Assembly (NCBI GenBank): GCA_035411585.1
Contig: DAONTI010000008.1
Location: forward strand, 61,378 to 125,377
Reading direction: 5' to 3'
Length of the DNA stretch: 64,000 nt
Source of the DNA: MWDV01 sp002070715
GTDB taxonomy: Bacteria > Verrucomicrobiota > Verrucomicrobiia > Limisphaerales > MWDV01
The notes beneath the pieces were generated by a model. That model worked only from the letters and a program-made list of their open reading frames with translations, made no database searches and had not been told where the DNA came from. Numbering within the stretch: position 1 is the stretch's first letter; every line of letters starts with the position of its first letter. This document shows positions 25,499-36,900 of the stretch, in pieces. Made by a program: the position numbers and the translations under genes.

Positions 25499-26359
25499 TT
25501 ATTCCTTCGATTTGAATGGATTTCCTTTTGACGCGGGAGACGTTTTTGATGTTGGGTCGGCAGCATCGGCGGTAAACGGATTGTTCCCTCCACCCCTTTC
25601 CACCCGCGGGACCGCCCAGATGCCGGCGATCATGTATCCCCAACTAAGGACGAAGTGCGCGCCCCCTAACACCAGTCCTTGCACGAGATCGAAAATCCCC
25701 AAACCATAACCTCCGATGCCCAGCGTGAGCAGTAACGCTCCCGGCATTTGGGCCGCCCCGCTTAACCGCCAGGCGCCCGGAAACCCCATTGCGCGGTCGG
25801 CCAAAAAGGCCAGCAACCAGACGGGGGCCGCGTAAAACCAGGAAAGCACCGACCAGATCACCAGAAATCCCGCCAGAGTGCCAATAAACACCGTCGCCAA
25901 GATGACCGGAGACCACGCCCCCCACCACGGCCAGGCTTCCGTCCGGTTCAAGGCGAAAATAAACTCCTTGGGATAGGGAAGATCCCAATAGCCGAACAAT
26001 GAGATAATGCGGGCGGAGGTGCGCCCCAGCTCCACCTGCACGTGGGCCCCGCCACGCAAGGCGCCGCTGTGTTCCAAATCCACGCTCACGGACAGGCAAC
26101 GTCCTTCGGCCAGCAGCCGGGGGGATGCGTCCGGCCATTCCAGCCGACCGGCACGGATTTCGCTTCGCTCCGGCAAGGCCGCCACCGCTTGAGCCAAAGT
26201 GCCTCCCCAAGCCGCATGAAAGGTCCACGTAACCGCCGCCGCCGCCGCCAAAGCGAAAAAGAATTGCACCAACAACAATCGCGTGTTTGCGGTGGCGGCA
26301 AATTGTGCCACCCCGCGGGGTGTAAACGGTTGCCACGCCATCGGGAAAAAAGATTCCAT
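25499..26359 (-). CDS. Hypothetical membrane protein, end of the pseudopilin/protease operon
   Basis: A 286-residue protein of unrecognised family with about four to five TM segments (for example LLLVQFFFALAAAAAV, ILATVFIGTLAGFLVIW, ALLLTLGIGGYGLGIF). A soluble loop holds a small beta-rich domain. The tail is polar (ADAADPTSKTSPASKGNPFKSKE). The start is uncertain: ATG 26359, ATG 26341 or a TTG at 26395. It follows the giant protease gene by 128 bp on the same strand, so it may help export, anchor or process that protein; this is inference from position only. Confidence 0.65.
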   Translation of the reverse strand: MESFFPMAWQPFTPRGVAQFAATANTRLLLVQFFFALAAAAAVTWTFHAAWGGTLAQAVAALPERSEIRAGRLEWPDASPRLLAEGRCLSVSVDLEHSGALRGGAHVQVELGRTSARIISLFGYWDLPYPKEFIFALNRTEAWPWWGAWSPVILATVFIGTLAGFLVIWSVLSWFYAAPVWLLAFLADRAMGFPGAWRLSGAAQMPGALLLTLGIGGYGLGIFDLVQGLVLGGAHFVLSWGYMIAGIWAVPRVERGGGNNPFTADAADPTSKTSPASKGNPFKSKE

Positions 26360-26487
26360 CTCGGGGATGAAACGCCCTCTCTCCAAGGAATTCAAGTCGG
26401 GTTGGCCGGCTTGGCGGGCGCCGCCTCACACTTCGGAACCGGAGCCCGTCCGTTTACGGCTGGTCCCACCCGGTTGCCGCATGCCGA

Positions 26488-29400
26488 TCAGGGCGATGGC
26501 GGAACAATGGGATTTACCAGCAACCCTTCCACCGCGCGGAAGTAATGGAATCCGGAAGGCAGGTCCAGACACCACGTGGTGGCGTAATCCGTTGCCGTGA
26601 TCACGGGCGAGACCGTGATCCATTCCGTGCTGTCCAGATCCGTCAATCCTTGCACGAAGTAAACCGCGCCGGGGAATGAGGTCCACGTGAGGCAAAACCG
26701 GCCATTCACCAGCCGGGTATCAATGACCCGCAACTCCGACCCCAGGAACGGCCATTCCGTGGCTTTGATGGCATAGGTGACGGGACCTCCCGAAACATTC
26801 ACCGCCGCCAGGAACCAGTCGCCGCTCGACAACGGCACCGGCACGGAATTGGTCCGCACCACGATCAACTCGTCGTTCGTGTCCGCGTGGTCGCTAAGGT
26901 AATCGTAGGTGGCGAGGTCGGGCAATGGCGGGAAACCTTTGCGGGCCACCAGGGCCACGTCGGCGCTCGGTTCTTTGATCTCAAAATGGACGCGAACTCC
27001 GGAGGGCGCGACCCAATACCGGTAGTAATCCACCAGCTCCGCCGTGCCGCTGTTGGTGGCGTAATAGGGAATTCCATTGGTCAGCGGGATGATGGACGGC
27101 AAGGCGTTGGTGATTTCGAGGGCGACAATGGTGTAAGTGACCGGGATGCTGTCCCCGTTGAAGACCCCGAGATGCCAGCGTCCAGGCGTCAGGGCAACCG
27201 GCGTGGAATTGGTGAACACCACAATCTGTTCCTCCACCGTGCCGGGGTTAAGGCTTCCGTAGTCGTAACTGTCCAGGGTGGGCAAGGGCGTACCGTAGCG
27301 CGCCACCAAATCCACATTCCCGGAAAGGTTGGTCAACGCGAAGATCACCGCTTGGGCGCTGGTGGAGACATCGTAACTGAAATAGCGCGGCAACGCCCCC
27401 GCCGCCAGTGTGGAGGTCACAGGCACGGCCTCTTCCAACGGTGTGATGTCGAAATCCACCTGGATGGCGTAGTTGACACTGACGACATTCGTATTTTGAA
27501 CCCCGAGGAAATAACGTTGTCCGGGCTGGAGCGGCGGCGTGGTCCCCGGCGCGAGGGTGACGATCCCGCTGGTGACCTGGTCGAGCAACAGGTAATCCAT
27601 CGCGTTGGTTGTGGTGGGTGGTGCGTTTTGATTGAACCAGAGATTCAGCGGCCCGGTGGCATACAACAGTGTGTTCGTCGCAAACCCAGCCCAAGCGGGC
27701 ACGTCCACCACGTAGTAAGCGATGGCGCCGGTAGGAATGGTGTTCGTGCGTGGTTCTCCCGTGGTCAACACCCCGGGCAGGGGCAGGTCGTTTTGGAAGA
27801 CAAACTGCAACCGCCAGTCCAGCAAGACCGGTGCCGTCACCGCCGCGTCCACGCGGGTGTCATGGATCTCCAACTGCCAGGTGCCCAGCGCGTTTTCATT
27901 GATCAACGCGCGGAGCGATTCTTCGGGGAGCACATACTGCGGCCCCGGCAATTCCGTCAGTGTGAAGGTATCCCATAACAAGCCGGAGTTCCCGCCGAGC
28001 GCGGTCAACCCCAAGGTCAGGTCGTTGACGGGCGCGACGAAGGGTATCGTGTTGGTCAGCCAGTCAGTGGTCCCGAAAACCATATTGGTGGCCACCCCGG
28101 GCAGGAAAATTTGAGCGCCGCCGCCGCTGCAAATATCCGGCGGGGCTGGCAGGCCACATTTACCCTCCGCCCCGGCGGCATGCAGGGCTTGAACTTCCTC
28201 CGGGGTCAGCGCCCGATTGAAGATGGCCACCTCGTCAATCAGACCTTTGAAATAACCATTGAAACCGGGTTGCGCATGAATCCCCAAACGCAATAGATCA
28301 CCGTTGGACAAATCTCCCGCCTGCGAAGTGGGATCAAAGGTGCCGACCTCAAGGCCGTCCACATAAAGTTTACCGCCGGTACTTGAGGTTCGTTGAACCG
28401 TCAGCGCCACATGATGAAAATCGCCGTCCCGCAGATCCGGCCCCGCCGGACCGAAATCCAAGTAGGAAAACGGCGTTGCGGGCGCGGCGGCAAGCTGGCC
28501 GCAAAGCTGCCCGTTGGTCAAAGCCAGCATGTAGCCCACAGCTTGGTCCAAAGCGGGGAAGCTGCGTTTGTCCACGATGGCCATGATGTCGAGATCGGTC
28601 ACGGAAGGAAGGGGCTGGATCCACGCTTCGATGGAAAAATCCGCGCCGGCGGGGAAATCCAACAACGGGGCATTGGATACGACCAGGCCGCCACCAATGC
28701 CATCCAAGGCAAAAGCCTGGTTGACTTTACCCGGGGCATAACCGGTGCCGCTCTGGATAAGACCATGGTAGTTGTGGACACGATCATTGGCTGTGCCATC
28801 GCCGGGCCACCAACTGATCAACCCATCGAGCACATCCTTCCGATAGGCATATTGCAGCACATAAGTCCGTCCCGAAACGGTCGGCAACGTGCCTTGCATT
28901 TCCCCCCGCCGCAGCGCCAGATACCGGGCGCCGGTGTTCGCCTGCGCCGGGTCGTCCAGAATGGTTACAGGATTGGTGCTCAGCACGGTCCAGTTCTCGA
29001 ATGTGGCCGGGAAGGTGTAATCCCCCGGGGCTGCCCCTTCAAAGCCGCTGATCAACTGGGGGAACGGCGCCGTCACCGCGGTGAACGGCGGCGGCGCAAA
29101 CTTGATCGGCGCGGTGGTCAGATTCGTGTTCTCGGTGAAAGTGAGATAGTTGTAAATCTCCTGGGCCGAACTCACGGTGTATTCCCACAGCGTGCCCGCC
29201 TCGGGGTTGCCAAACTCATTCATCACGATGACGATCTGCGTGGACGTGCCCGGGCCATAATCCAACGTGACTTGCCCCGGGCCGGTGATCATGCCGGAGT
29301 CAAAGAGCAGGGCCCCTTGGTAATACACGGTCATCTGGTCGGGCAGACTGTAGAACTCGTAATCAATCGTCAGTGTGCCCGCGGTCATGGCCACATCAAT

Positions 29401-32400
29401 CACGTTGGTGATCGGTTCGTTGGCGCCGTCGTAGGAAACGGGGATTACGTTGGTCACGTAATACGTCGAACCAAAACCCGAGGGATCGGTCCCGCCCCGG
29501 TTTTCCGTCAGCAACAGGCGCGTGCCTTTGGGGCTGACGAGGGTGATGGCCAGATCTGAAACGCGCGGATGATCAATCCGCAAACCCACCTCAACGCTCG
29601 CAATCCGGGCATCGTTGGTGACCACACGCGTGGCGTTGGTGATTGCGTCGTCCAGCAAAGGCGTTTCCCCGGTCCCCCCGTAAACCAGGGGAACAATCGC
29701 CGCCGGATCCAAGGCCAACCGCGCGACAATCCGCACGGTTTGCGGGGTGGGATTGGGATTGTAAACCCCGATGTAATAGCGTCCGGCCGTGAGCGGCGGC
29801 AGATCGGAGCGATCCAAGGTTAAACAGCCTCCCCCCGGCGGCACGGTGATGGTCTTGTCGTATTCCGTCCGCGTGGGAAATTCGCCGCGGCGCAGATAGA
29901 TTTCCATCGGCCCTGTGTTGCTGTACACGCAGACGGTCAGATTCGTAGCCGCCGCGGGTACATCAATGAAGTCATAGGTGAACCGGAACGGTGGAATGGT
30001 CCGCATCACGCCGTCTTCCTCAAGATTTTGCGGCTCCAGCCGGATCGTGAGCGCGTCCACGCGTCCGGTTTGCGTCAGGGCGTCATCCACCATCAGCATC
30101 AACCACAAGCCCGCTCCTTCCTCGCCCACGAAATTTCGGAGACTGCCCGGACCGTCCGTGCGTTGGGCGTTGGGTGGATCGCCCTCCTCGTGGTCCTCGT
30201 AGATGTAGGTGAAGGTTTCGGGCGGCGGACTCATCGGATCGCGGTGGTTGTTCAAGACGGCAAATTGCGATCCATGACTCAAGGTGCCGATCAAGTCGCC
30301 GAAACGCTGGTGCGTCACGGTGTTCGTCACCACCACCCGCCGCACCGAAATGGGCTCGGCGGCGATGGCAAACACCAGCGCGCCTCCCGGCGCTTCCGGC
30401 GGGCCATCCGGCACAACGACCGGCGTGGGGAAACCGCGGAGGATCAGGTTGCCATTGTCATTCTCGCTGAAAGGCAGCTCACTGAACACCCCCAGGAAAC
30501 CAAATTCTGCCGCCATCTGGTCTTCCGCTTTGACGCCGATGTAATAGACGGCGCCCGGCGCGGCGTTACTGTAAACGATCAGTTCGGTGCCACCGCGGGT
30601 GCGGGATTTGTCGGCGTTGGCAATGACCACCGGATCCAAGTTGGTCAGGCCGGCGTCCAGCGAAACGTACAGGTCAATGTCCGCCTCCTCGCGGGTGGCG
30701 TTCTTCAGCTCGCGTTCATTCACGCCGAGCCGCGGCAAAGAAAGCGTGAGGGGCATGAACGTGACAAACGCCGCATTGGTGTAGTTGGCCGTGTTGGTCA
30801 ACACATAGAACTGCCATTGATTGGTCATGCCGTTGGTCAACCCCAACAACGGCGTGTTGGCGCCCACGTGCTGCCCCAGCAACAGGGAGCCGGTGTACCC
30901 CGGGGTGGTGGTGGGTTCAAACGTATTGGTGGGCGCGCTCACGTTCGGGCCCAATCCTTCGGGGGCGGCGACCTCGGCCACCGTCAAGCCATCCTCTACG
31001 TCGCCGTTTCCGTTGGCAATCACCAGGGCATAATCCTGCACGGTGTTGTCGGGATGCGCGGTAACCGCGTTGACGTTGACCCGGTGGGCGATGACGGCAA
31101 TGGCGTAGTTGGTGCCCAGCACCGCCGGCAGATAGACATTCTCCACATTGTTCACCGCGTCCAACGGGAGCGGTCCGTTGGTGGACCACGGCTGGTTGTA
31201 AATTCCGCCTGCCGGGATGTCGTTGCCAAAGAACACCTCGCCGGTGTCCAGGTTCGTGACCACCAAGTTGAGATCGTTCACCAACTTCACGCCCGCGGCG
31301 GGGTTGCCCGGCGGATCCGTCCAAACCAGCGTGATGCGCAACGGTTCCGTGCGGGCCAGGTCGGTCAACTGAACGGTGCGGACATGCTGTTGGCCGGTGG
31401 CCAGGGCGTTGGCGGGATCCTGGTCCACAAAATAAACGGGCCCGGGGCCGCCCAAGGTGAAATTCGTGAGGGCCGCCGGCAAAGTGGTGGGCAGGTTGAC
31501 CAGGCCCCAGCCCTGATGGTTTTCATACTTCTGCGTCTGAAAATCGTAGGGATAACCGAGCGGCCGGGCGCCGTTGATCAGCAAGGCTTTCATCAACGCC
31601 GGACTGTTTGTCAACGACAGGCGTTGCTCGAAGAATTCCTGCATCAGCGCCAGGGTGCCGGAGACATGCGCCGCCGCCATGCTGGTGCCGGTTTCATAGC
31701 GATACCACGGGCCCAATTCATCGTTCAACCGGGCGCGCACTTCGTATTCATCACCCAGGTCGTTCGTCGTGACCATGGTCACCACGATGTCGTAGGCAAC
31801 TGATTGGGTGGTGACATTGTGGACGCCGTAAAACCAGAGGCTGTCGCCGGTGACCGCGGTGGAAGCGGAGTTGAGGCCCGTTGCGTCAAAAGCCTCGGGG
31901 GTGGGCGGACTGTCCTGCCGCAGCAGGACCGGCAACTGGGGAAACGGCACGGGGGACCCTTCGTTGGGCACCACCTCCACCTGCAACGCCACGGCGTTTT
32001 CCCGCAGGCGCACGCGGTACGTCTTTAATTGATCCGGTTCGGCGATTTGGTTGACGTCGGCGTCCGTCAGATAATTCGTCGGACTGAAGTATTGGTTGGT
32101 GTCCCACTGTTGCGACCGGGCGGATACGACCCACGTGCCGGGGGCCACGACATCGGGTTTGAAGCGCCCGAATTCTTTTTCCGCGCGCAGTCCGGTATTC
32201 CCGCGACTGGAGAACCAAGCCACCTGGCTTTGGGAATCGCTCTCCGGCTGGAACGGCGCATTCGTCGTGCAGACTTCCTCCCCTTCCACCGTCCGGCAGA
32301 TGCGCACTTCATTGGTGATCTCGCGCCATTGTTCAATGGCACCCACGGTAATGACGTTCTTGGCAGTGCCAGGGGAAAGGATGGAATTGCTTTCTCCGCC

Positions 32401-33801
32401 GTCTCCTTCCTGAGTGCCGTCGCCGGCATTGCCCGCCGCAAAGACGAACAGCAACGGCTGCGATCCTGGTTGGCCGGGCAGCGCGTCCCGGGTCGCGGCA
32501 TCGTAGCGGGCGGCGGCCAGATCGTAGCCGGGCGTGGTGTAGTTCCAACTGTTGTTGGAGATCAATGCATTCGTCCGGGCGGCCAGTTCGTGCAACCGGG
32601 AATCCGGAAAGGCTGCCGTGCCGCCGGACCGTCGGGGGCGTTCCTCTTGAATCACCGGCAGCACAAACACGTTGGCGCCGGGTGCCATGCCCCGGAATTG
32701 ATGTTCCTCCGCCGGCATCTCGGACCCTTGCGCGTTGGTCACGGTGGTGGACTGCGCCCCGTTACCCGCCAAGGTGCCAATGACGTGCGTTCCGTGTCCG
32801 TTGGTATCCACCAATTCAGTCGCGGAGAAGGCCCACATGCGCCCGGCCAGGTCGGGATGCGTGGCGTCCACACCGGAATCATTCACGTTGACCAGCACAT
32901 TGGTGCCGGTCAATCCCAGCCAGTTTTCCGGGGTGACCGTGTCCTCCGCGACTCCAATACGGGCCCGGCCCAGATCGTTCGCCAACACGCGATCCGCCGC
33001 CGGTTCAATCACCTGCACTCCGGGCAGCGTCGCCAAGGCGACCAAGCCGGAGCGATGCGGTTGCACGGTGAATGCCGGACCAAACGGCGAGCGTTCCTCG
33101 GCCAGAATCCGCACGCCCTGTTCCTGGAGGGCGGCCAGCGTGGTGTCCCGGGCATCGCCAAACAACGCCACGTTCAATCGTTGTCCGAAAGGCAGCTCGT
33201 CCTGCTGCACGGCCAGCGCCAGCAAGCGGGATTGGAGTTTGTAATACGGTTCATAGGGGAGAACGGCTTGCACGTGGGGCGAACTGGCCAACTGCCGCGC
33301 GGGGGCATCGGCCAAACGCACCAGATACGCGTTGTTTGGGATGTAGGCGACCAGCTCCGCCCCCACCCCCCGTAATTGGGCGCGAAATGCGTCGTCCAGA
33401 TTGCCCCGCGCTTGGACGATGAACGAGCCATGCCCGGGAGCGGCGCGCAGATGTTCCGGGATGGCCGGAAGGGCGAGGGTGGTGTCAATGCGGGCGTTTT
33501 CCAGCAACACAGCCGTTGGCCGGCGCAGCCATTCCGTCAACGGTAGTTGGGCATTTTCCAAGCGCAGCGAAGCGGTGGCGTGTTCCGTCGCTGCCCGTTC
33601 GGCCGTCGTCGCCGCGCTCAACAATCGCCACGATGCGGTCGGCCCCAGCGAGTGGGGCGTGGCCTCCACCGGTGCCGGCGTGGCGACCCGGCCGGCTTTG
33701 GCCGGGCCCGCCGCCTGGCGCTCGGCCCATTGCCAACACACGAACGCTCCCGCGAACAGGAGCAGGCTCACCACAAACCAAATCAAAGGTTGCCTACGCA
33801 T
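26488..33801 (-). CDS. Giant multidomain subtilisin-like (S8) serine protease, 2437 aa
   Basis: It starts with a signal/TM helix (residues 7-24). An N-terminal region of about 280 residues resembles a prodomain. The S8 catalytic domain has Asp308 (NDSGVDATHPDL), His336 (NGHGTHV), oxyanion Asn458 (AAGNAGDG) and Ser707 (GTSMAAAHVSG), a complete triad. A subtilase-type beta-sandwich follows (about 780-940). Then come PPC-like and proprotein-convertase P-like modules (about 1015-1540), a LamG-like domain (about 1665-1885, GLISWWPGDGTAND) and several C-terminal PPC-like modules. The His-Ser spacing (371) is long, implying an insertion. ATG 33801 is used because it opens the signal helix. It follows the pseudopilin operon on the same strand, so it may be its secreted cargo. 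Confidence 0.9.
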   Translation of the reverse strand: MRRQPLIWFVVSLLLFAGAFVCWQWAERQAAGPAKAGRVATPAPVEATPHSLGPTASWRLLSAATTAERAATEHATASLRLENAQLPLTEWLRRPTAVLLENARIDTTLALPAIPEHLRAAPGHGSFIVQARGNLDDAFRAQLRGVGAELVAYIPNNAYLVRLADAPARQLASSPHVQAVLPYEPYYKLQSRLLALAVQQDELPFGQRLNVALFGDARDTTLAALQEQGVRILAEERSPFGPAFTVQPHRSGLVALATLPGVQVIEPAADRVLANDLGRARIGVAEDTVTPENWLGLTGTNVLVNVNDSGVDATHPDLAGRMWAFSATELVDTNGHGTHVIGTLAGNGAQSTTVTNAQGSEMPAEEHQFRGMAPGANVFVLPVIQEERPRRSGGTAAFPDSRLHELAARTNALISNNSWNYTTPGYDLAAARYDAATRDALPGQPGSQPLLFVFAAGNAGDGTQEGDGGESNSILSPGTAKNVITVGAIEQWREITNEVRICRTVEGEEVCTTNAPFQPESDSQSQVAWFSSRGNTGLRAEKEFGRFKPDVVAPGTWVVSARSQQWDTNQYFSPTNYLTDADVNQIAEPDQLKTYRVRLRENAVALQVEVVPNEGSPVPFPQLPVLLRQDSPPTPEAFDATGLNSASTAVTGDSLWFYGVHNVTTQSVAYDIVVTMVTTNDLGDEYEVRARLNDELGPWYRYETGTSMAAAHVSGTLALMQEFFEQRLSLTNSPALMKALLINGARPLGYPYDFQTQKYENHQGWGLVNLPTTLPAALTNFTLGGPGPVYFVDQDPANALATGQQHVRTVQLTDLARTEPLRITLVWTDPPGNPAAGVKLVNDLNLVVTNLDTGEVFFGNDIPAGGIYNQPWSTNGPLPLDAVNNVENVYLPAVLGTNYAIAVIAHRVNVNAVTAHPDNTVQDYALVIANGNGDVEDGLTVAEVAAPEGLGPNVSAPTNTFEPTTTPGYTGSLLLGQHVGANTPLLGLTNGMTNQWQFYVLTNTANYTNAAFVTFMPLTLSLPRLGVNERELKNATREEADIDLYVSLDAGLTNLDPVVIANADKSRTRGGTELIVYSNAAPGAVYYIGVKAEDQMAAEFGFLGVFSELPFSENDNGNLILRGFPTPVVVPDGPPEAPGGALVFAIAAEPISVRRVVVTNTVTHQRFGDLIGTLSHGSQFAVLNNHRDPMSPPPETFTYIYEDHEEGDPPNAQRTDGPGSLRNFVGEEGAGLWLMLMVDDALTQTGRVDALTIRLEPQNLEEDGVMRTIPPFRFTYDFIDVPAAATNLTVCVYSNTGPMEIYLRRGEFPTRTEYDKTITVPPGGGCLTLDRSDLPPLTAGRYYIGVYNPNPTPQTVRIVARLALDPAAIVPLVYGGTGETPLLDDAITNATRVVTNDARIASVEVGLRIDHPRVSDLAITLVSPKGTRLLLTENRGGTDPSGFGSTYYVTNVIPVSYDGANEPITNVIDVAMTAGTLTIDYEFYSLPDQMTVYYQGALLFDSGMITGPGQVTLDYGPGTSTQIVIVMNEFGNPEAGTLWEYTVSSAQEIYNYLTFTENTNLTTAPIKFAPPPFTAVTAPFPQLISGFEGAAPGDYTFPATFENWTVLSTNPVTILDDPAQANTGARYLALRRGEMQGTLPTVSGRTYVLQYAYRKDVLDGLISWWPGDGTANDRVHNYHGLIQSGTGYAPGKVNQAFALDGIGGGLVVSNAPLLDFPAGADFSIEAWIQPLPSVTDLDIMAIVDKRSFPALDQAVGYMLALTNGQLCGQLAAAPATPFSYLDFGPAGPDLRDGDFHHVALTVQRTSSTGGKLYVDGLEVGTFDPTSQAGDLSNGDLLRLGIHAQPGFNGYFKGLIDEVAIFNRALTPEEVQALHAAGAEGKCGLPAPPDICSGGGAQIFLPGVATNMVFGTTDWLTNTIPFVAPVNDLTLGLTALGGNSGLLWDTFTLTELPGPQYVLPEESLRALINENALGTWQLEIHDTRVDAAVTAPVLLDWRLQFVFQNDLPLPGVLTTGEPRTNTIPTGAIAYYVVDVPAWAGFATNTLLYATGPLNLWFNQNAPPTTTNAMDYLLLDQVTSGIVTLAPGTTPPLQPGQRYFLGVQNTNVVSVNYAIQVDFDITPLEEAVPVTSTLAAGALPRYFSYDVSTSAQAVIFALTNLSGNVDLVARYGTPLPTLDSYDYGSLNPGTVEEQIVVFTNSTPVALTPGRWHLGVFNGDSIPVTYTIVALEITNALPSIIPLTNGIPYYATNSGTAELVDYYRYWVAPSGVRVHFEIKEPSADVALVARKGFPPLPDLATYDYLSDHADTNDELIVVRTNSVPVPLSSGDWFLAAVNVSGGPVTYAIKATEWPFLGSELRVIDTRLVNGRFCLTWTSFPGAVYFVQGLTDLDSTEWITVSPVITATDYATTWCLDLPSGFHYFRAVEGLLVNPIVPPSP

Positions 33802-33929
33802 AATTTTCCATTTCGTTCCGGGCGGATGGAGTTCAACTCCCTCCGCGGCCTGTTTGGCGCTCACCGACCTTCATCGCGCCGGGTTTCACCCTCTCCTGCC
33901 CTCGCGTTTTCATCTGCGGGGCGGTCCGC

Positions 33930-36900
33930 TTAATCCGGCGGCAGCAGGTTGTAATCTTCCACCGTCAGATGCGGTCGGTCCGGCGCGCCTTCCACGCGCA
34001 CCACGGCGCGCACGGCGGTTTCGGCCGTGATTTGATAATTGGTACACAACCCGGCGAACGGACCGCTGCTGATCACCGAAGCCCCGCTGGCCGGCCGTAA
34101 TGTCTGCCCAAAACCATACACCACGAAACGCGGTTGTTCGCCGCCCCGCAGGAGGGACAGGATCTGTTGCGGCAGGCGTTCGTACACCGCATCGGTCAAC
34201 CCTTGGTTCCGCTGATAAGCCGAGGCCCGGTTCAAGAACGGGGACTGGTCCGTCAATTCAGGCACGGCCAGGATGTCGCCCAAGCGATTGAAGACCCCTT
34301 GGGGGAACAGCATCGGATTGGCCCGCGTGCGGTTGATGCCATCCACCAGCCGGACCACCGCCGGCCAGGTGTTCGTATTGAACGGCAGATACCCGCCCGC
34401 CGGATCAATGACCCAGGGCCGGTAAGTGGGGCGGGCGTTCGGATCGAGAACCAGCAACCGCAACTGGGTGTCGGTCATGGTATTGGTGATGGAAACCACC
34501 CCGCTGAGCACCGCCGACCAGGCGGCCAGTCCGGATTGATTGATCGAAAGCCGTCCGCGCGCGGCGGATTCGGTCAGGGCCGTCGTGAACGAATCAAAGA
34601 TCAACCGGTCGCTCCACGGCGCCCGATTGTCCGTGTCAAAATCATTGAGACTGCCGGCCCATCGCCGCCAGGCCGCCGGCCCGCGGTTGGCGGCAACGAT
34701 GTTTTCCGCCTTCAAATACACCGTCTGCCAGGGCGTGCCCCGGTGCACCCGGCCCAGCCAGCCAAGGTTGGGATACTTGTTGGTCGGGAAATCCCAATCA
34801 TCCGCGCAACGGACGAGGGGATCCTTGAGCGCCAAATTGAAGGCGTCGGGGTCCGCTGTGGCGGTCGAGACATCCTGTTGGAGGGGGAACCCGCCCCACG
34901 GACTATACCGCGTATTGAGGGCGCCGATGTTGTTCCACCGCCCGGTTTCCTGCTCGAACAAATCATCCCGGCTGTGATTGGTGACCGCAAGATCGCCGGG
35001 CGTGTAGTGGACCAACGGATCGTTGGCCTGCCAGCTCTGGCGCAGCAACATCCGGCGGGTGGGCGAAAAGGGCACTTGCGCCTCCGAGCTGGCATTTCCG
35101 TTCCCGGACGGATCATTAAAGAACGCCACGAACCCGGCGATGGCGTTGGCCACCGTCTGTCCCCCGGCCAGATTGAATTCACCGTAGTTGCGCCATTCCT
35201 TCTCGGACACTCGTGCAAAAGCGGACCCCAGGGAAACCTCGATTTGGTTGAGAATCCCGCGGGTGGGCACGCGGAGATCGGTGGCGTTATTCGCGCGTTG
35301 CGCGTCCCAAAGCTGGCCGGCGATGCCGCGCGAATCATTCGGCGCCCGCCCCATCTCCGCGGTCAGATCGCGCAGGATCGGTTCGCCGAGGAGATGCACG
35401 TAATCCAGGATCCGCCCCGTGCCGCGATCCACCAAGACGGCATGAAGCCGGTTGGTGATCGCCAACCCCAACTGCGGCACCGGGAAGGTGGTCTGCCGCT
35501 CGAACTGGGCGGATTGTCCCACGTTCAGTTCATAGCGCGGCGGATTCGCCCGCAGGATGGCGGAGGGCAACAGTGCGTAGTGATTGCTGGCCGTCACAAA
35601 GGAGTCCGCCACCGGAAGGCCCCGGTTCAGTTGCAGGCCGGCGCCGGGCCAGAAATTACTGCGATAGAGGGTGCCCCAGCGCCATTCGTGGCGCAACGGC
35701 GCGACCATGCGATCATTGGTGAGCACCATCGTCATGTGATTGCTCACGTAGATGTCCACCGGCCGGAGGAAATTGGTGCGATAGGAATTCCAAAGCTCCA
35801 CTTCCACCCGGTTGGTCACCCCCAGAACATACATCTGGTTGGTTTCATAAGTGCCCACCCCCATGCGCCGCACCAATAATTTGCGGGTGACTTGGAAGAC
35901 ATTTTCCACGGCCATTTCGTTGAAGTTCGGCAGTCCCTTCTTGGCACCGACAATCCACGGCACGCCGTAAACATTGGTGCGCGTCGGCTGGGCCGGGTCT
36001 GTGCTGATGCGCTGCCGCAGTCCGCTGAAGGTGACGATGTCCAGCGGCTCGGTCAACGCCGCTGCCGTGGCGGTGGAGACATCGTCAAATCCAGTGACGA
36101 ACACGTCATCGCCGCGCCGGACGAAGTGCGGCCGGAACACGGACGGAAAGAAATCGTTGGTGGAGGCGTCGTACATGTTGGCCGCCAGTTGCAGCAACCG
36201 ATGCACCGCCGGCGTGTACACCATCCGGTTGCTCACCACCACGGGGATGTTGCGCGTGTCGAAGGCCTGGTCCAGGCCGAAGGTTTGCCCATACGCGACC
36301 GGGTTGATCCGGCGCCATTCCTCCGAACTCACCCGCAACAAACGGTCGGCGGCGTTGGTGAAGAAGTCGAGCGGCCGCCAGGATATAAAATTGGTGGCGG
36401 CGACAATGCCCCGCGCGTTGCGCTGCACCAGGTTGTCATAGTTCAGGTTCATCACTCCCGGCGCGTCGGGCGCGCTGTCGGTGCCCAGTTGGGACAGCAG
36501 ACGGTAAAACGTGTACCGGTCGTAGGAACTGATGTTGGTGCCGGCTTGCCGGAGCCGGTCGAAGAAATTCAGGGAGGCTTTGGCCGGGTCAAAGAAATCC
36601 TGGGTGGTGAAAAACCGCTCCGGCGATTCCGCGCCGGGCCACGGCTGGTTGACGCGTCCCACGTCCGCGTCGGTGGTGAGCGGAGCGGTATCCATCATCA
36701 GCGGCCCCGCGCTGTAGCCGTCAAACATGTCATGGGTGAAGGCGTTGGCCGCCGCCGGGCCAAACAGGTTTTGCACCGACGCCAGATTATGGAAGTTGCC
36801 TTGGTACCGGTGGCGCAACAGCGCGGCGGCGTCATCAAAGCCCGCGCCCAGATTGGCCGCGCCGTCGGTCCGGTAATTGTAGCCCAGGGGGCTCCAGAAA

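Noticed and set aside
30028..31803. 591-codon frame antisense to the protease gene
   Set aside because: Same artefact; the minus strand carries a complete catalytic triad and modular domains.
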